Shown: positions 24,726 through 56,890 of the stretch, piece after piece
Layout of the letters: every line of letters begins with the position of its first letter
Numbering within the stretch: the first letter of the stretch is position 1
Source: Pagrus major
Taxonomy: Eukaryota > Chordata > Actinopteri > Spariformes > Sparidae
Direction of reading: 5' to 3'
Length of the DNA: 64,000 bases
Assembly: GCF_040436345.1 (NCBI RefSeq)
Contig: NC_133220.1
Coordinates: forward strand, 9,562,664 to 9,626,663
Notes under the pieces: model-generated
Seen by the model: the letters and a program-made list of their open reading frames with translations, nothing else
Database searches by the model: none
What the model was told of the DNA's origin: nothing
Made by a program: the position numbers and the translations under genes

Positions 24726-25028
24726 CTGTAAGACAGAGTTAAAGACAGTGGAGAAAGAGAGAGAGAGATAGAAATGTGGAGAAGGACTGAAGCACTGAAC
24801 CCACAACAAGGCAAGGCCAACAATTACACAACACCCACAAATATGAATATGCATTTTTCAACTTTAACAGTTTTTTTAAGTTTGAAATTTGTCATTTTTT
24901 TGTTGTTTGCTCTCAACTTTCCTCAAATGGGATTCTGTTTTTACAAATGTAATCATCAGTGTGGATGTATAAAGGTAATGTTTAACTAATACTGTGATCA
25001 TTATCTCTTGTGACAAAATATAGTAAAC

Positions 25029-25689
25029 AGGGCTGCAATGATTTATCGATTAGCTGTCAACTAATAAATTAATCGCTAACTATTTTGATAACTACGGAAG
25101 CCCTGAGGAGCAAGTGAAGACATTTTTTATTCTGGTGATCCATCTTTTGAGTCTGATCTAAATTGTTTTCTCGCCTGTGTTTATGACTTGAGAACTGATT
25201 GAAAAATAATTTTGCCAGGATAATCTTTATAAGTTCCTTAATTTTTTTTTTCCATCTGTGAAACTGAGTGAAAAAAATAAAAATTCATGTGTGAAACCAA
25301 GTGATTTTTTTTTAATGTGTGAAACAAGTGAAAAAAAATAAAATAATTGAATGTGTGAAACCGTGTTCATTTTTTGTTCATGTGTGAAACTGTGAGGACA
25401 ATTTGTGTGAAAAACATTTTTCCAGGAGAAATAAAAAAAGAAAAAGAAACCAAGTGATTTTTATGTTTTTTTTTAAATGTGTGAGACAGAGCGGGAAAAA
25501 CATTTTCAGGAGAATTTTTTTCCATGTGTGAAATCGAGTGAAAAAAGTTTTTTTTCAGGATATTTTTTTTAAACAAGTGAAACCACACGATTTTTTGCCA
25601 TGTGCTAAACTGCAATAAAATTTTTTTTTAAAAAATCAGGAACATTTTTTCCTGATTTTTTTGTGGGAAAAAAAAACTTTCAAGGAGAT

Positions 25690-25726
<37 letters not shown>

Positions 25727-26325
25727 CAGTGTGTGAAACTGAGTGATTTTTGTTTTTTCAGCCATGTGCGAAATCGAGTGCAAAAATTTTTTTTCAGGAG
25801 ATTTTTTATTTACCATGTGTGAAACTGCAAAATATTTTTTTTAAGAAAAAAAATTCAGGAGAATTTTTTTTCTTATTTATTCTTGACAAAAAAAAATATT
25901 TAAGAAAAAAAATTCAGGAGAATTTTTTTTCTTATTTATTCTTGACAAAGAAAAATATTTTGCAGTTTCACACATGGTAAATAAAAAATCTCCTGAAAAA
26001 AAATTCAGGAGAAATTTTTTTTTTTCATTCACTCGATTTCATACATGAAATCGAGTGAATGTTTCCCATGTGTGGAAAAAAAAAACAAAAGAAAAAAAAA
26101 AATTCTCCTGAAAATTGTTAAAAAAAATCTTGCAAATATTATCCTGGCAAAACTTTTTTCTATTTTTCGACCAGATCTCAAGTCATAGGACAGAAAACAA
26201 TTTAGATCAGAACTGATGCATGGATCACCATTAAAGACAATATCTTCACTTGCCCCTCAGGGCTAACTTCAAAAAAATAACTGACGGATAAATCAACAAT
26301 TAAAATAATAATTTGCTGCAGCCCT
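25029..26325. mobile_element. Fold-back (long inverted-repeat) element with internal A/T satellite-like sequence
   Basis: Begins AGGGCTGCAATGATTTATCG and ends TTTGCTGCAGCCCT, the termini of the GGGCTGCA MITE family. The arms are mirrored well beyond the ends. AAGCCCTGAGGAGCAAGTGA at about 25098 on the left pairs with CACTTGCCCCTCAGGGCT at about 26248 on the right. TGATCTAAATTGTTTTC, TATGACTTGAGA and TTTTGCCAGGATAAT in the left arm also have reverse complements in the right arm. The centre holds multiple short units (TTCATGTGTGAAAC, GTGAAATCGAGTG, TTTTCAGGAG) in both orientations, matching the 19-21 kb monomers. No transposase and no clear 8-bp target duplication were found. Confidence 0.7.
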
Positions 26326-26596
26326 AAAATTAAAAGATGTCTTTGATGTTTGTGTGTCTCTTGTATCTTATAAACTCCTGAGCAGCTTTCCTCAGAAAAA
26401 AGTCGGCATGCTGTTCTGCATATTCAAGCCGGGAACAGCCCAGTGGTGAAGCGGGAGGTCATGCAAGACAAACTTCTGACTTTTGGAAAAACAGACAGGC
26501 ACAATGTTAAAAAGAAGGGGAGCAACGCAGTCAAGATCCAGATCATGCCCTGAGATAGATAGAAAGACAGACAGAGAGATGGAGTCCATGATCGTC

Positions 26597-26597
26597 A

Positions 26598-26625
<28 letters not shown>
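26597..26625. repeat. (CA)n microsatellite at the 3' edge of the pfkfb2 exon
   Basis: About 14 CA dinucleotides. The in-frame TAG of the long read-through form of the last pfkfb2 exon (CTA on plus, 26625-26627) is at the edge of this repeat. Confidence 0.95.
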
Positions 26626-36327
<9,702 letters not shown>

Positions 36328-36711
36328 GTTGAAATGTGCTCTCTCCCCTCTCGGTCTTTACTCAGAAGGGCATAATGTCCAGGCTGGTCTGAAACAGAGG
36401 AATCAGACACATGCAGCAGCTTCAATCCATCTGCACACAGAGCTATGTGGTTTCTCTTACAGTATATTATGAATGTGGATTTTATGCATCCGTGGTGACA
36501 TGCAAGATGCAACCACGGGAGGGAAGGACAGAGATAAAAGGCGCTGCCACATCATCTGCTGGCTGAACAGCGCTGTGTTTATAGAGCCGCATAGGAAGGC
36601 AGGCGGTGATTTCCTTCTCACCGGGGTGACTGAGTTCATGCGACACTACACCATCTATAGCATAATATGATCCAGACAGCATCACATTCATTTGGTTATT
36701 TGTTTCATTAC

Positions 36712-36920
36712 CTGCTCGATTGGGGAAATGATGAGTCAGCCCACAAGTGTGTACCTACTCTCCGGACGCCGCTGCGCACCGTCGGGTACGCGGAGCTCAG
36801 AGTCTGCGCCCGGCGGAGGAGCCAGTCTGGTCGGCCTGTCCTTGGTGCAGCTGAGGTGCCTCCTCGGCCGGCTGGTGTCCTTCCAAGCTGGAGGTGTGCC
36901 TGTACGTCATAGTCTCCCCC
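36712..36920 (-). promoter_or_regulatory. pfkfb2 noncoding first exon and CpG-rich promoter
   Basis: Minus-strand donor ATCGAGCAG|GTAATG (exon end 36712) is followed upstream by G/C- and CpG-rich sequence at about 36758-36905. This contrasts with the A/T-rich surroundings and marks the likely TSS region about 0.4-0.6 kb before the start codon. Confidence 0.5.
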
Positions 36921-37027
36921 CCCCTTTACCGTAATGTTGGTAATAGATCACTAATTCAAAAGTCAGGAGAATGTAAAAAAACAGAGGCAGAATTGATGCC
37001 ATCCATGAAAAACATTTATTTTCTTTA

Positions 37028-37328
37028 AAAGGTGCATTATGTAGTTTCATTGACTGACTTTTATTCATTTATGCCTAAACAAACTAAATAACTCTCTTTG
37101 TTAACTTAACTGCAGCATGAAACTGTCCTTTAAGGTCAGTTTGTTTATTAACTGACCTTAAAGGACAACAGTTTCATACTGCTTTACTTTGTCTATACTT
37201 GGCGGACCCTGCCACCTTTCTAGCTTCAAACAGTGCAAGAACAGCTTGTTTATTCAGTTACGGGAAAAAAATAATATTTCCCAGTGTGTTTGACTTTCCT
37301 CTCCAAAAACAACATAGCGTCCCTTTAA
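37028..37328. mobile_element. MITE with AAAGGTGCATTATGTAG termini
   Basis: The left AAAGGTGCATTATGTAGTTT is mirrored by AACATAGCGTCCCTTTAA at the right. The interior contains GGCGGACCCTGCCACCTTTC, shared with the copy near 54.0 kb (there on the opposite strand). This is a separate family from the GGTGCAATATGTAAGAA elements. Confidence 0.65.
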
Positions 37329-37537
37329 ACACAACGACACTCATTTTGCATAGTATTTTTTTTTATTCACAATATGGTCCTCAATACAAAAGGCAGATAG
37401 TGGTCATGACATACAGGTACCATTACAAAATTAAGCGCTAAAACAGAACCCCAAATAAATAAAGCCCACTTACAATCACAATATTTTCTCCTTAAACGGT
37501 ACAAAAGGTTTAAAGTGGAGTCTTACGACAATTCATT

Positions 37538-38668
37538 TAAAAGGTGTCGTTTGTAAGAGATGACCAGAATTATTAGGCAGCATCACTGCTAACTGCTGCT
37601 AGCTAAGTTAGAAGTCAGCAGTCCTGCACTTCCGGTTCCCTCGTCTTGAAGTTGATGAGGTTTTCAAATGGGGTTTCAGTTAAATGCCTTAAACACATGA
37701 TCAAGATATTTTTGCGTTTTGTTCTCCGACATAAAATACATCAGTGAATACCCCACGTTTGAGTTATAAGGCATTTGTGCCTCAGACAAGGCGGGTGAAT
37801 GAGACTCATCTACTCATTAGCCTGTCTTTACAGGTGGACTTTCGTTGCAAATTATTTAAACTCTAACTTTAAAACTTGTAGATTGATTAATTTATAGTTA
37901 AGTGTGTAAAGAAAAGAATAGCAAAAAGTGTAGTGGTGGTGATGCTGTAGTCATGCGACTGTGATGTATAAAATTAGATTTTTACTTGATTCATTTATGC
38001 TTCAAAATCATAAAAGAGGTGTTAAAATTATGTACGTATCATAAGTCGTTAGCAAGTAGCTCAGTTAGCCTCGGAGCTCAGTCGCCCTAGGTGACGGGAG
38101 TCTGCCTGCGCTGCTACCTCGGATGGCGGGGGGATTCACTGCCGATAACTGCGCTCAGCTAGACCCGAAATATTTTCACAGCTTCCAGGTAAATTGAGAA
38201 TTTATTTCAACCAAACATGAGGTGACTGTGGAAAGACAGACCAAGACTTTTTAGGTGAGTTTTATTTAGTTTATGTCGAGTTTGAATGAAGAGTGTTTGA
38301 CAAGTTAACGATTAACAATTACGACTGTCTTAGTCATTCAGACTGTGTACGGTTGAATTTTCCTGATTAGTTGAAAAAAAGCAAATGTTTTAAAACATGT
38401 CCTGTCTTAACAATTAGTGATTTTATTTTGTTGATTCATTAGTAGTGAACTCTCCTCCGCATACAACCCCCAGCTGAAACTACGGGGGCTATCAGATTAT
38501 CAGGTTAGCATGCTAACTTCAGTTGACATTTCTGAAACACAATCCAAAGACATCTTTGAAATAACACTAACACTGTTGTTTCTTCCCATTCTGGTGAAAA
38601 TATTAGTTCATTTTTTTTTAACATTTTAAACTAAAATTCTGGCCATATCTTACAAATTGCCCCTTTAA
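37538..38668. mobile_element. Possible enlarged MITE between pfkfb2 and phtf1
   Basis: Left AAAAGGTGTCGTTTGTAAGA and right TCTTACAAATTGCCCCTTTAA resemble the ends of the GGTGCAATATGTAAGAA family but are 1.1 kb apart. GCTGCTAGCTAAG near the left end and GGTTAGCATGCTAACTTCAG near the right are typical interiors, so about 0.8 kb of unrelated sequence seems to sit inside, or two half copies flank it. Confidence 0.4.
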
Positions 38669-39237
38669 CACAGCCGGTCGCTCATTTGATTTGACTGAGC
38701 TTCATTTCCTGCCTTTAGAGAGCCCATAACCTGTTTTACAGTTAATTGTACTAATGTACTGATGAGAAACATCAGCCAATAAAACTAAAAGAAAAACTAT
38801 CTACATCATCATCTGCATTTAACTCATTTACATCTTTCACTTTGTGTCCACACATCTGTACAAGTCACATGAGGAAATCTGGATGCCGCAGAAGCCTGAA
38901 ATGATCTCAGGCCTGAACTCACCGCTAAATTTAACCACATACTGAGGAACATTCTGGGGTCAAAGGTTAGGCACTGGGTTAGAGGCGTGGCTGATGGAAA
39001 CTGTGTTGCCACACCTGCTGAGGCGCCAGTAAAAGTGTGTGAGCGATTGTCAGAGCATCTCAGGCTTGTGAATGACCGTTGAAACTTAAGACACACACGT
39101 TTCCGTCTGAAGGCACAGACAATGACTAATCTGTCAGTAGTTTTGCACTTTTTTTTGTAGAGGAGAGGCTTTCTGCAGCAGACGAGGGGAGCATCCGGTC
39201 TCCAGTGTCCGACTGTTAGTGGTTTGCTGTTTTCACA

Positions 39238-49684
<10,447 letters not shown>

Positions 49685-50013
49685 TGTGATCCGATGCTGG
49701 AACCAGTGAAGTGGGACTCAGGTCATTTCACAAAGAGCTCAGGACAGAGAGACGACTGGGCACAAATCCAGATTTGTTCACTAAACAACAAGGGACACGG
49801 ACACATTGACTCTGACAGAAAAGCCACACAACTACCACAACGATTAACAGATACAAACTGATTATAAAGTCGCACTTTACACGAATTATTACGGACTAGT
49901 TTAGCAACTAATGCTAAACTAAATCTGTTGACGTTAAACTGAACAGTTGTAGCCGAGTACAGGCTACTAGCTAACAATAGCCGCCTGTTAGCAAGAGGAC
50001 AACGTTGACTTAC

Positions 50014-50250
50014 CTGAAATAAAACAGTCGATTTGGCACAAACTGGAGGACACCTTTAGTAATCATCACAAATTGTTGGTTAAATACTCGGTCATCACTT
50101 TCAGGGGCGTTGCAGCAGCGTCTTGTTGTCAGATTCACAACTCACGTTAGCAACGCGCTTTACGTCAACGACCGCTTTTCGACGCGTTTAACGACATGTA
50201 AAACGCTACATTTATAAAGTTAACCTTCTCAAACAAATGTCTACTCGCCG
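50014..50250 (-). promoter_or_regulatory. phtf1 noncoding first exon and promoter region
   Basis: A minus-strand donor TTTATTTCAG|GTAAGTCA (exon end 50014) lies 330 bp upstream of the phtf1 start codon. Sequence further upstream (50100-50200) is CpG-containing (ACGCGCTTTACGTCAACG...TTTTCGACGCG), in keeping with a broad housekeeping promoter. Confidence 0.45.
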
Positions 50251-51858
50251 ATACTTTTATTTGAGGGGGTTTTGAACTCCTCTAACTTCACTGTTGTTTA
50301 ACATTTGGCTCGGTCTTCCGCTTCCCTTTTCCGGGATTTGTTGTGCCTGTGTGTGGTGTTTTTCTTCCCTGCGCGCTGTCTCGCAGGCGGAGGCTGCGCT
50401 CGCTCAGGCTGCGTTGAGAGTCGTTTTCCGGAGATAAAACCGGCACATTATAAACCGCTACCATTGTTCTTGAACCTTGAATCGACAATTTATGTTCCAC
50501 ATTTTGTAAATATTTGACTGATGAAGCTTGTCACATACTCGTAAAGAGAAAGCGCTACCTGACAGGCAAGTGTGAGGACAAAAAAATACCCCTGTGCATT
50601 TTCCTGAAGTTATTCCCAACATTTCAGCCAATCAGAGCGCAGCAAGAGAGGTCGAGAGAAGCGGCTGGAAATAATTATTATTTTAAATTATTAATTAATC
50701 TGCCGATTATTTTCACTGTTAATTGTTTGATCTTTTTCCTAAAGACCAAAGGGAAATCTATAAATTCGGGACTGTAGTCAAGATTTCAGACAAGCCATTT
50801 ACAACATCAAGCAACGTTATGTTTGACTATGTGCCAAAATAAACTTTTTAATCTTTTTTCTTCTTTTGTTAATCCTTTTGTTAATTTTACATTGTTAATA
50901 TAATAATCTAACTTCTAAAATATAATTTTGCACTGCTCCCTGAACAGCTGCACTCCCACGATGCAAAGAATACAATTCTGGTGATGGAAGAAAAAAAAAA
51001 AATCATAGTTTTTTCAATACATTGTACACCTACACGGCGCCAATATACACCCATGACCCACAGACATACAGTTGTTTTAGAGAGATGTCAAAGTTATGCC
51101 ACATAGTCAGGCACCAGCTATGATTTTCTGTGCCTTGTCCACACTCTGACTGGTCCGCGCTGGACTAGAACAAGCCACCGAGCGACTGCTGCCTAAAACA
51201 ATCAAAATCTCATTATTTTAATGTATGTCTCTGACCTAAAACAGTCCAATTTAATGAGTTTAACTCTAAAAAAAGATCTGAACCAGGCTTTAAAAAAACT
51301 AACCGTGTGACATTTATATGACACTGTACAGTATAAACACCTTGTAAGGGACTATAAACCTTCAAATTCCCTGAAACAATGTTGAAGACTTGACCTTCAT
51401 GTTCTTAATAGTGGCAACAGCCTTTTTCAAATAGCTTACGTATGGCCTCCAACAGCCCATAACCCAAAGATAATCAGTTTATGATCACAAAAGATCAAGA
51501 AAAGCAGCAAATTATCACAACGGAGAAGCTGGAAAGAGGGGATGTTTGGCAAAATGAATTAAATTACTTCTAAAGCTGATTCAGATAGTTTACTGATTGA
51601 TTTTTATTTTTTGCCTACATACAAAATGACCATAAACCCCATTGCAGATGCATGTATATTTATGATTTCGATAAAAATATACAGAGAAAACCCTGTTACA
51701 TCATTGCATGACTCTACAGTCTCTGACTACTTTCTAAAGGGTCCATTGCTCAGCTAAATGACAGTGATCTGTGCACCAGTGTTCAAAATAACAAAGTCTG
51801 AGAGTACGACTCTGCTGTCTTGCAGGTCAGTTGACAGCCTGTCAAGATAGAGAAGGAC
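50251..51858. other. Intergenic region between phtf1 and the minus-strand ora gene
   Basis: No gene is recognised. Degraded GGGCTGCA-family MITE pieces occur at about 50665-50770 (TTAATCTGCCGATTATTTTC) and 51430-51610 (CATAACCCAAAGATAATCAG, AAGCTGGAAAGAGGGGATG). The part adjoining 51858 is probably the ora 3' UTR. Confidence 0.45.
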
Positions 51859-52803
51859 TCATTTGTCACTCGACTCCTGATTGTCTGCTGACGGTTGGTC
51901 TTGCTCGGCTGCACACACGATCTTGGCCTTGACCTTCTTGTTGGAGGAGATGATGAAATAGGGGCTGAGAGAGGCGTAGCAGGAGGAGAAGAACACCCTC
52001 ATATCAGCCACCACTGGTGACACCTTCGCCACCGTCAGCATGTAGATCCAGATCACGTTATCAATCCCGAAGAAGACCATGTACAGAACCACCAAGGTGA
52101 CGACTGTTTTGGCTGCCCTGGTTTCTGCCCCGGCTCCCTGCTGAGAGCGACGGATCCCTCTCACCTGCCGGCTGTGGCGGTGGAGAAGCAGCAGGATGTA
52201 ACCGCTCGAGCCCAGCATCAGAGCCACGAAAGCGAAGTCCCTTCCAGAGACAGCCACCCCATTGATCACATAGGACAGGTTGTCTCTGAAGTCTACATGA
52301 CAGAAGCCCAGGTTGAGAGTAAAAGCAGGGACGGTGCCATTTCTTGGAGCCATAGAGAAGAAAGGAGCTGCGATGCATATGGCCATGTTGAGAAGCCACA
52401 GTCCTGCAAACGTGGGGAGGACCAGGGAGGGAAGTGCAGGCTTCAACCTGGACAAACGAGGCCCAGCGGGGGCGATGGTCACTGCCTGAAACACACTGAG
52501 CATGCAGGTGATGCAGACTGACAGAGCCCGGCCGATACGGTAGGCGTAGATCACCACCTTACAGCCGGGGTCGTTCAGCAGGTCCTTCAGCCCAAACACA
52601 GTCATCGTCTGGGGGACGCAGCGGGTCAGAAGCAGCATCAGGTTGGCGAAGGCCAGGTGGCACAGGATCATGTCCACAGGAAGTATCTTGGGCTCGGTGT
52701 AAATGATGTGGGCGTACGCCAGCAGCACCACGGTGTTCCCCAAGATGCCCATACCTGTTTGCAAGAGGAAGGAGACGCCTTTGATGGTCACACACAGATC
52801 CAT
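51859..52803 (-). CDS. ora1: Olfactory receptor class A-like (V1R-like), probable ora1
   Basis: Seven-transmembrane chemoreceptor of the fish ora family, homologous to mammalian V1R vomeronasal receptors, expected in olfactory sensory neurons. Single coding exon, 314 aa from the ATG at 52803 (MDLCVTIKGVSF). An in-frame ATG at 52827 (MPGAGLGVMDLC) and others further up are possible, but MDLC starts just before TM1. Visible marks: GN in TM1 (ILGNTVVLLAY), LPVDMILCHLAFAN in TM2, Cys81 before TM3, TCMLSVFQAVTIAP at the end of TM3 (V1R signature), N-linked site NGT in the second extracellular loop, HSRQVRGI before TM6, AAKTVV and SLSPYFIISSNKKVKAK at TM7. Intact. ora1 is preferred because the coding region is intronless and a head-to-head partner is nearby. 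The exact paralogue number needs a tree. Confidence 0.85.
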   Translation of the reverse strand: MDLCVTIKGVSFLLQTGMGILGNTVVLLAYAHIIYTEPKILPVDMILCHLAFANLMLLLTRCVPQTMTVFGLKDLLNDPGCKVVIYAYRIGRALSVCITCMLSVFQAVTIAPAGPRLSRLKPALPSLVLPTFAGLWLLNMAICIAAPFFSMAPRNGTVPAFTLNLGFCHVDFRDNLSYVINGVAVSGRDFAFVALMLGSSGYILLLLHRHSRQVRGIRRSQQGAGAETRAAKTVVTLVVLYMVFFGIDNVIWIYMLTVAKVSPVVADMRVFFSSCYASLSPYFIISSNKKVKAKIVCAAEQDQPSADNQESSDK

Positions 52804-53849
52804 GACACCGAGGCCTGCACCTGGCATGACGTGCAAACAAGACAGAGAATCAAATGTCATGAAATCACTGCACACAAGAAACAGCAAGTTTAAACCTTTT
52901 TGACCAGACAGCCTCACCATGTATATAATGCTCACATGAAGTTGCAAGTCTGTTGTGCATTAGCTGTTTAACAGCCTGTGTAATTACAATTTATAGTCTT
53001 TAATGCCCCTCGAGATCACTGGCCAACAATGCAGTGTTCAGCCCACAGTTCAGTTTGGCAAATTAAAGCAACAAACTAAATCTGACTCAGATGGTCTCTG
53101 AGGGCAGCACTGCGAAGGCAACACGGTACCTCTGAAGGATACACACAAATTTTCAAGTTCCTCTTAAAAACAATAGTCAGGCACACATATGAGAGTTGAA
53201 ATCCTTTTTCTTGCCGTAATCATCCTTAATGTCCGTACTGGCTGTGAGGAGAGCCCTTCCTACCATGTTTTCGAGGGAAGAGATGGACGACAAAATCCAC
53301 AGTCCGGTTCTGTACAGAGATTTATTCCAAAGTTATTCTGAAGATATGAAGCCTTTAAAGTTTCAAGTCTTTGAGAAATTCTCTTTGTGTTTCCCAGAAA
53401 GTGTTTCCTTACTGTGCTGCAGCAGAGAGATCAAAACTCAAAGAGGGAATTACTGATTACTGGAATTACTAACTTTGATTATTGCTTTTTTGTTGAACAA
53501 GGTATTTTTATTAACAATGCAGAAAAGCCCAACATAGTAGGAACAAATGAACCAAGATCCAGTGCAAACAACCCCACCCACCCCTCAACATACAAGAACA
53601 AATAAGGAGAGCCTGACTAGTCAAAAAGAAACAGAGAGACATAATTAAAACATTTAAAAGAAAAAATTTGACATGCATGACACGAGTAGGGCAGCATAGT
53701 GTAATTCACTACAAGTTAAAATGGTTTCCAGGTGGCACAGAAACACAACGATGATCTCTTGATGAACAGCAGATCTTCTTCAATTGAATATAGTACATAA
53801 CATCCTTAATCCATTGTCCATATGTTGGAGGTGAAGACTCCGTCCATTA

Positions 53850-54390
53850 AAGAGGCACTATGTAGTTTTGGAGAAGAAATTAAAACTCAGAATTTTGTTA
53901 TTTACATTAGTGAGGTAATAACACAAACTCAGACATATTTATTTTTTCCATTACAGAATAAACCAGCTGTTCTCAGAGGAAAATAAGGTCCCCAGAACAC
54001 TGTTTGAAGCTAGAAAGGTGGCAGGGTCCGCCACATATAAACAAAGTAACAGTATTAAAGTATTCAGTCATGAAAAGAGTTTGTTCATTTAGTTTTTTAA
54101 AATTTTAAAATTTAAAATTTGAAACAATAGCACTTGGACTCTGCTTAGGTTGACATCCAGAGGAGTTTCTCCAAATATCGCCATGGACATAGATGGAGCA
54201 ACACACTGTCCAAATGTTTTTGAAAAGGTGCAAAACATAAAACCCCCAGAAATGTAATAGTTTTAGACACGATGAGAACATGTGGCACAAAGTGGCCAAG
54301 CAGTGTTTACACTGATCACTGTTAACCTTAGCTAACCGCGCTCTCGACCATGGCGGACATCTTATATTGAACAACAATGTGTTTAAGACA
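53850..54390. mobile_element. GTGCACTATGTAG-type MITE, complex copy
   Basis: Starts AAAGAGGCACTATGTAGTTTT. The interior includes TAGAAAGGTGGCAGGGTCCG (reverse complement of the motif in the copy at 37.2 kb) and CTCAGAGGAAAATAAGGTCC. The opposite terminus was not clearly found, so the right boundary is an estimate. Confidence 0.55.
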
Positions 54391-56074
54391 AATAAAGGAT
54401 TAATAAATAGCTTTGTGTCGCATCACATCTGATATCTGTTCTCCAATATCTTCTTTCCATTTCTGTTTTAAAGAGTCCAAAGCTGCAAGGTTAGGTAGGC
54501 TAAGTAATTCATAGATTTTACTGTAGGTCAGCAGAGGAAACAGTCAGAATGAAATGCCATAAAGCTTCTGAGCTGCAAATATCTGTACAGGTATGACATA
54601 GGAATGACAAGTTTTATGTCATATGTCACATCTATTGCAGAGGGGATGAACATAGGGTTTTTTGCTGCTGGCTCAGCTAGTGAACGTAACAATTGGATTT
54701 GATCTGAAGAGATTATAATAGTGGCAATTTAGCACATAATACTGATAAAGAAGTAGGCTGGATAGTAGAGTGGATTCTCTTTCCATAATTATGACTATTG
54801 TTTGAAGGCAGACTTTAGAAATGTGAATCTATCCTTTAAGTTTTATTGTGAAATCCTTATATCTGTCATAATAAGAAAATTATTTTTTTCGAAGTGGGGG
54901 AGGGAGACCTGGCCAAGACAGTACACAAGTTACAGGATATTAAAAAGGTCAAAAACATAAGGACAGGTGAGGAATTAGAGAACATTTTCTATTTTGGAGT
55001 CAGATATAGAAGCAAAAGCATGACGATCAAACTTTAAACACTCGTGGCATAAGTCTGCAAATAACCCCTCTTTTCTCACATGAATGAAGGTGCTCCAGGC
55101 TGAACATCAATACAGCACTCCAGATCACTTTTTACACTTCAATGTTGCTCATCATCATAAAAAGTAATCGGCTGCCTCAGGTCACATCAATAACATATGT
55201 GAAACCTTATGTGGATTCTAAACTTGAGTGGCTTTCTAATTCCTACATGTCAGTTGTCAGTTTCTTTAGACAGAAAGACTAAAAGTCAGTCCTCGGAAAT
55301 ATTATAATGCTTTTCCCCCACGGAATTAAAAAATAGAGTTGAACAACCCCCCCAGGAGACAACAGTGTGCGGTTATTGTTGATGCAGAAGCAGCCTGATG
55401 ATGCCTTGAATGAGCCATCAAGAGGCTTTTACATGCACAGCTGGTGCTTTCGCCCGCACTCTTCTCCTCCTTCATGTCCTGGGAGCGTGTTAAAAGACAC
55501 AGAGGAGCAAGACAATTAGCCGTATAACAATGCATGTTTGCACTAATTGGGGGCAGAGGGACAATCAGCCAATATTCATTTATGTTCTTAACTCTAAGCA
55601 CCGACATATGCTGCAACAGAAGTTTAACTCGCTTTTAAACAGTATCCACATGAACTTACATTAAAAATGCCTGCACCTTTTGTTCTAAGTTGCAAAATTC
55701 ACACTGCATTTGGAAACAGTGCTGTTGGAGAAGCCTGTTTTCTCCTGGGAGTGGGCTTTGGGATAAAGCATCATCAAATGTGTTATTTCCCTGTGTGTTT
55801 TTTTTTTTTTTTACATGTTTACATGTTCAGAGAGCTAATTAAAATGGCAAGTTCAAGCATGTCCTTCTCTAGGGACTGCATCATATAACGTGTGCTGCAT
55901 GCCAAGTTTAAAAATCCTGTTTTTTTTCCCCCCCGACATGAGATTTGAGTTTTTTGTTTATGGCTGATGTAAATTGTTTCCCCTTATTGCACTAATTCAA
56001 TCTCAATTTTACATTAACTAATTCCATTATAATAATATCATTAAACATGAAGTTTACATCTGTATAACATAATA

Positions 56075-56890
56075 CCAGTGTTGTAAAAAGTACCCAAAAG
56101 TCGTGCTTAAGTTCTACAACTTTACCATTTTAAAAAGTCATTTGCGCCTAATCCAATTAAGATTATTGCTCTGTTAATGTTTCTTTTTTTTTTTTGCTTT
56201 TATCTCCACTGTGGAGGAAATATGTGTACAGAGTTTGAGTCCAAGAGAATATCCAGACCGGGACAATAAAGTATATGGTATCGTATTGTATCATTGTATC
56301 GTCTCGTATTGTGTTGTGTCGTATCGTATCATATTGTGTCGTATTGTATCGTGTCATATTGTATCATATCGCATCATGTCATATTGTATCATATCGCATC
56401 GCATCGCATCGTACCGTATCGTACCGTATTGTATCGTATCGTATCGTATTGTATCGTATCGTATCGTATCGTATCATATCGCATCGCATCGCATCGTATC
56501 GTATCGTATTGCATCGTATCGTATCGTATCATATTGTAAAAGTAAAGATAATAATAGTCCTTTTGTAAAAGTGAGAGTCACTAATACAAATAGTACTAGA
56601 GTAAAAGCCTCAGGGTATCTGATGATAAATGTATTTCAGTATCAAAAGTATTTTTCTGGCAATAAATGTACCTAAGTATAAAAAGTACAAGTAAAAGTAA
56701 ATATGTGTATATACTCTACTGGTCAACCGATTATCTGCCTGGCTGATTATTGGATCCAGTATTTAACATTTCTGATACAGCATGTAATCAAATAAAACTA
56801 GTGGAGTAAAAAGTAAAATATTGGCCTCCAAAATGTAATGGAAATGTAAGGTGGCAGAAAATGTAAACATTCAAGTAAAGTACAATGTTC
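56075..56890. repeat. Dispersed AAAGTA-rich repeat split by a pentanucleotide array
   Basis: The left flank AGTGTTGTAAAAAGTACCC and the right flank GTATCAAAAGTATTTTTCTG, AGTATAAAAAGTACAAG belong to the same family as 12090-12232. The pentanucleotide array sits between them. Confidence 0.5.
56275..56537. repeat. (TCGTA)n-type pentanucleotide microsatellite
   Basis: About 260 bp of variants of TCGTA/TTGTA/TCATA/TCGCA, that is a YRTA-style pentamer with transitions. Open frames across it in three phases are repeat artefacts (runs of R-I-V-S-Y). Confidence 0.92.

Noticed and set aside
52174-52521. 115-aa plus-strand frame opposite ora1
   Set aside because: Antisense shadow of the receptor coding sequence, with no independent homology.
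56211-56675. Long plus-strand open frames rich in R-I-V-S-Y
   Set aside because: They are translations of the pentanucleotide microsatellite, open in three phases because the unit lacks stop codons.
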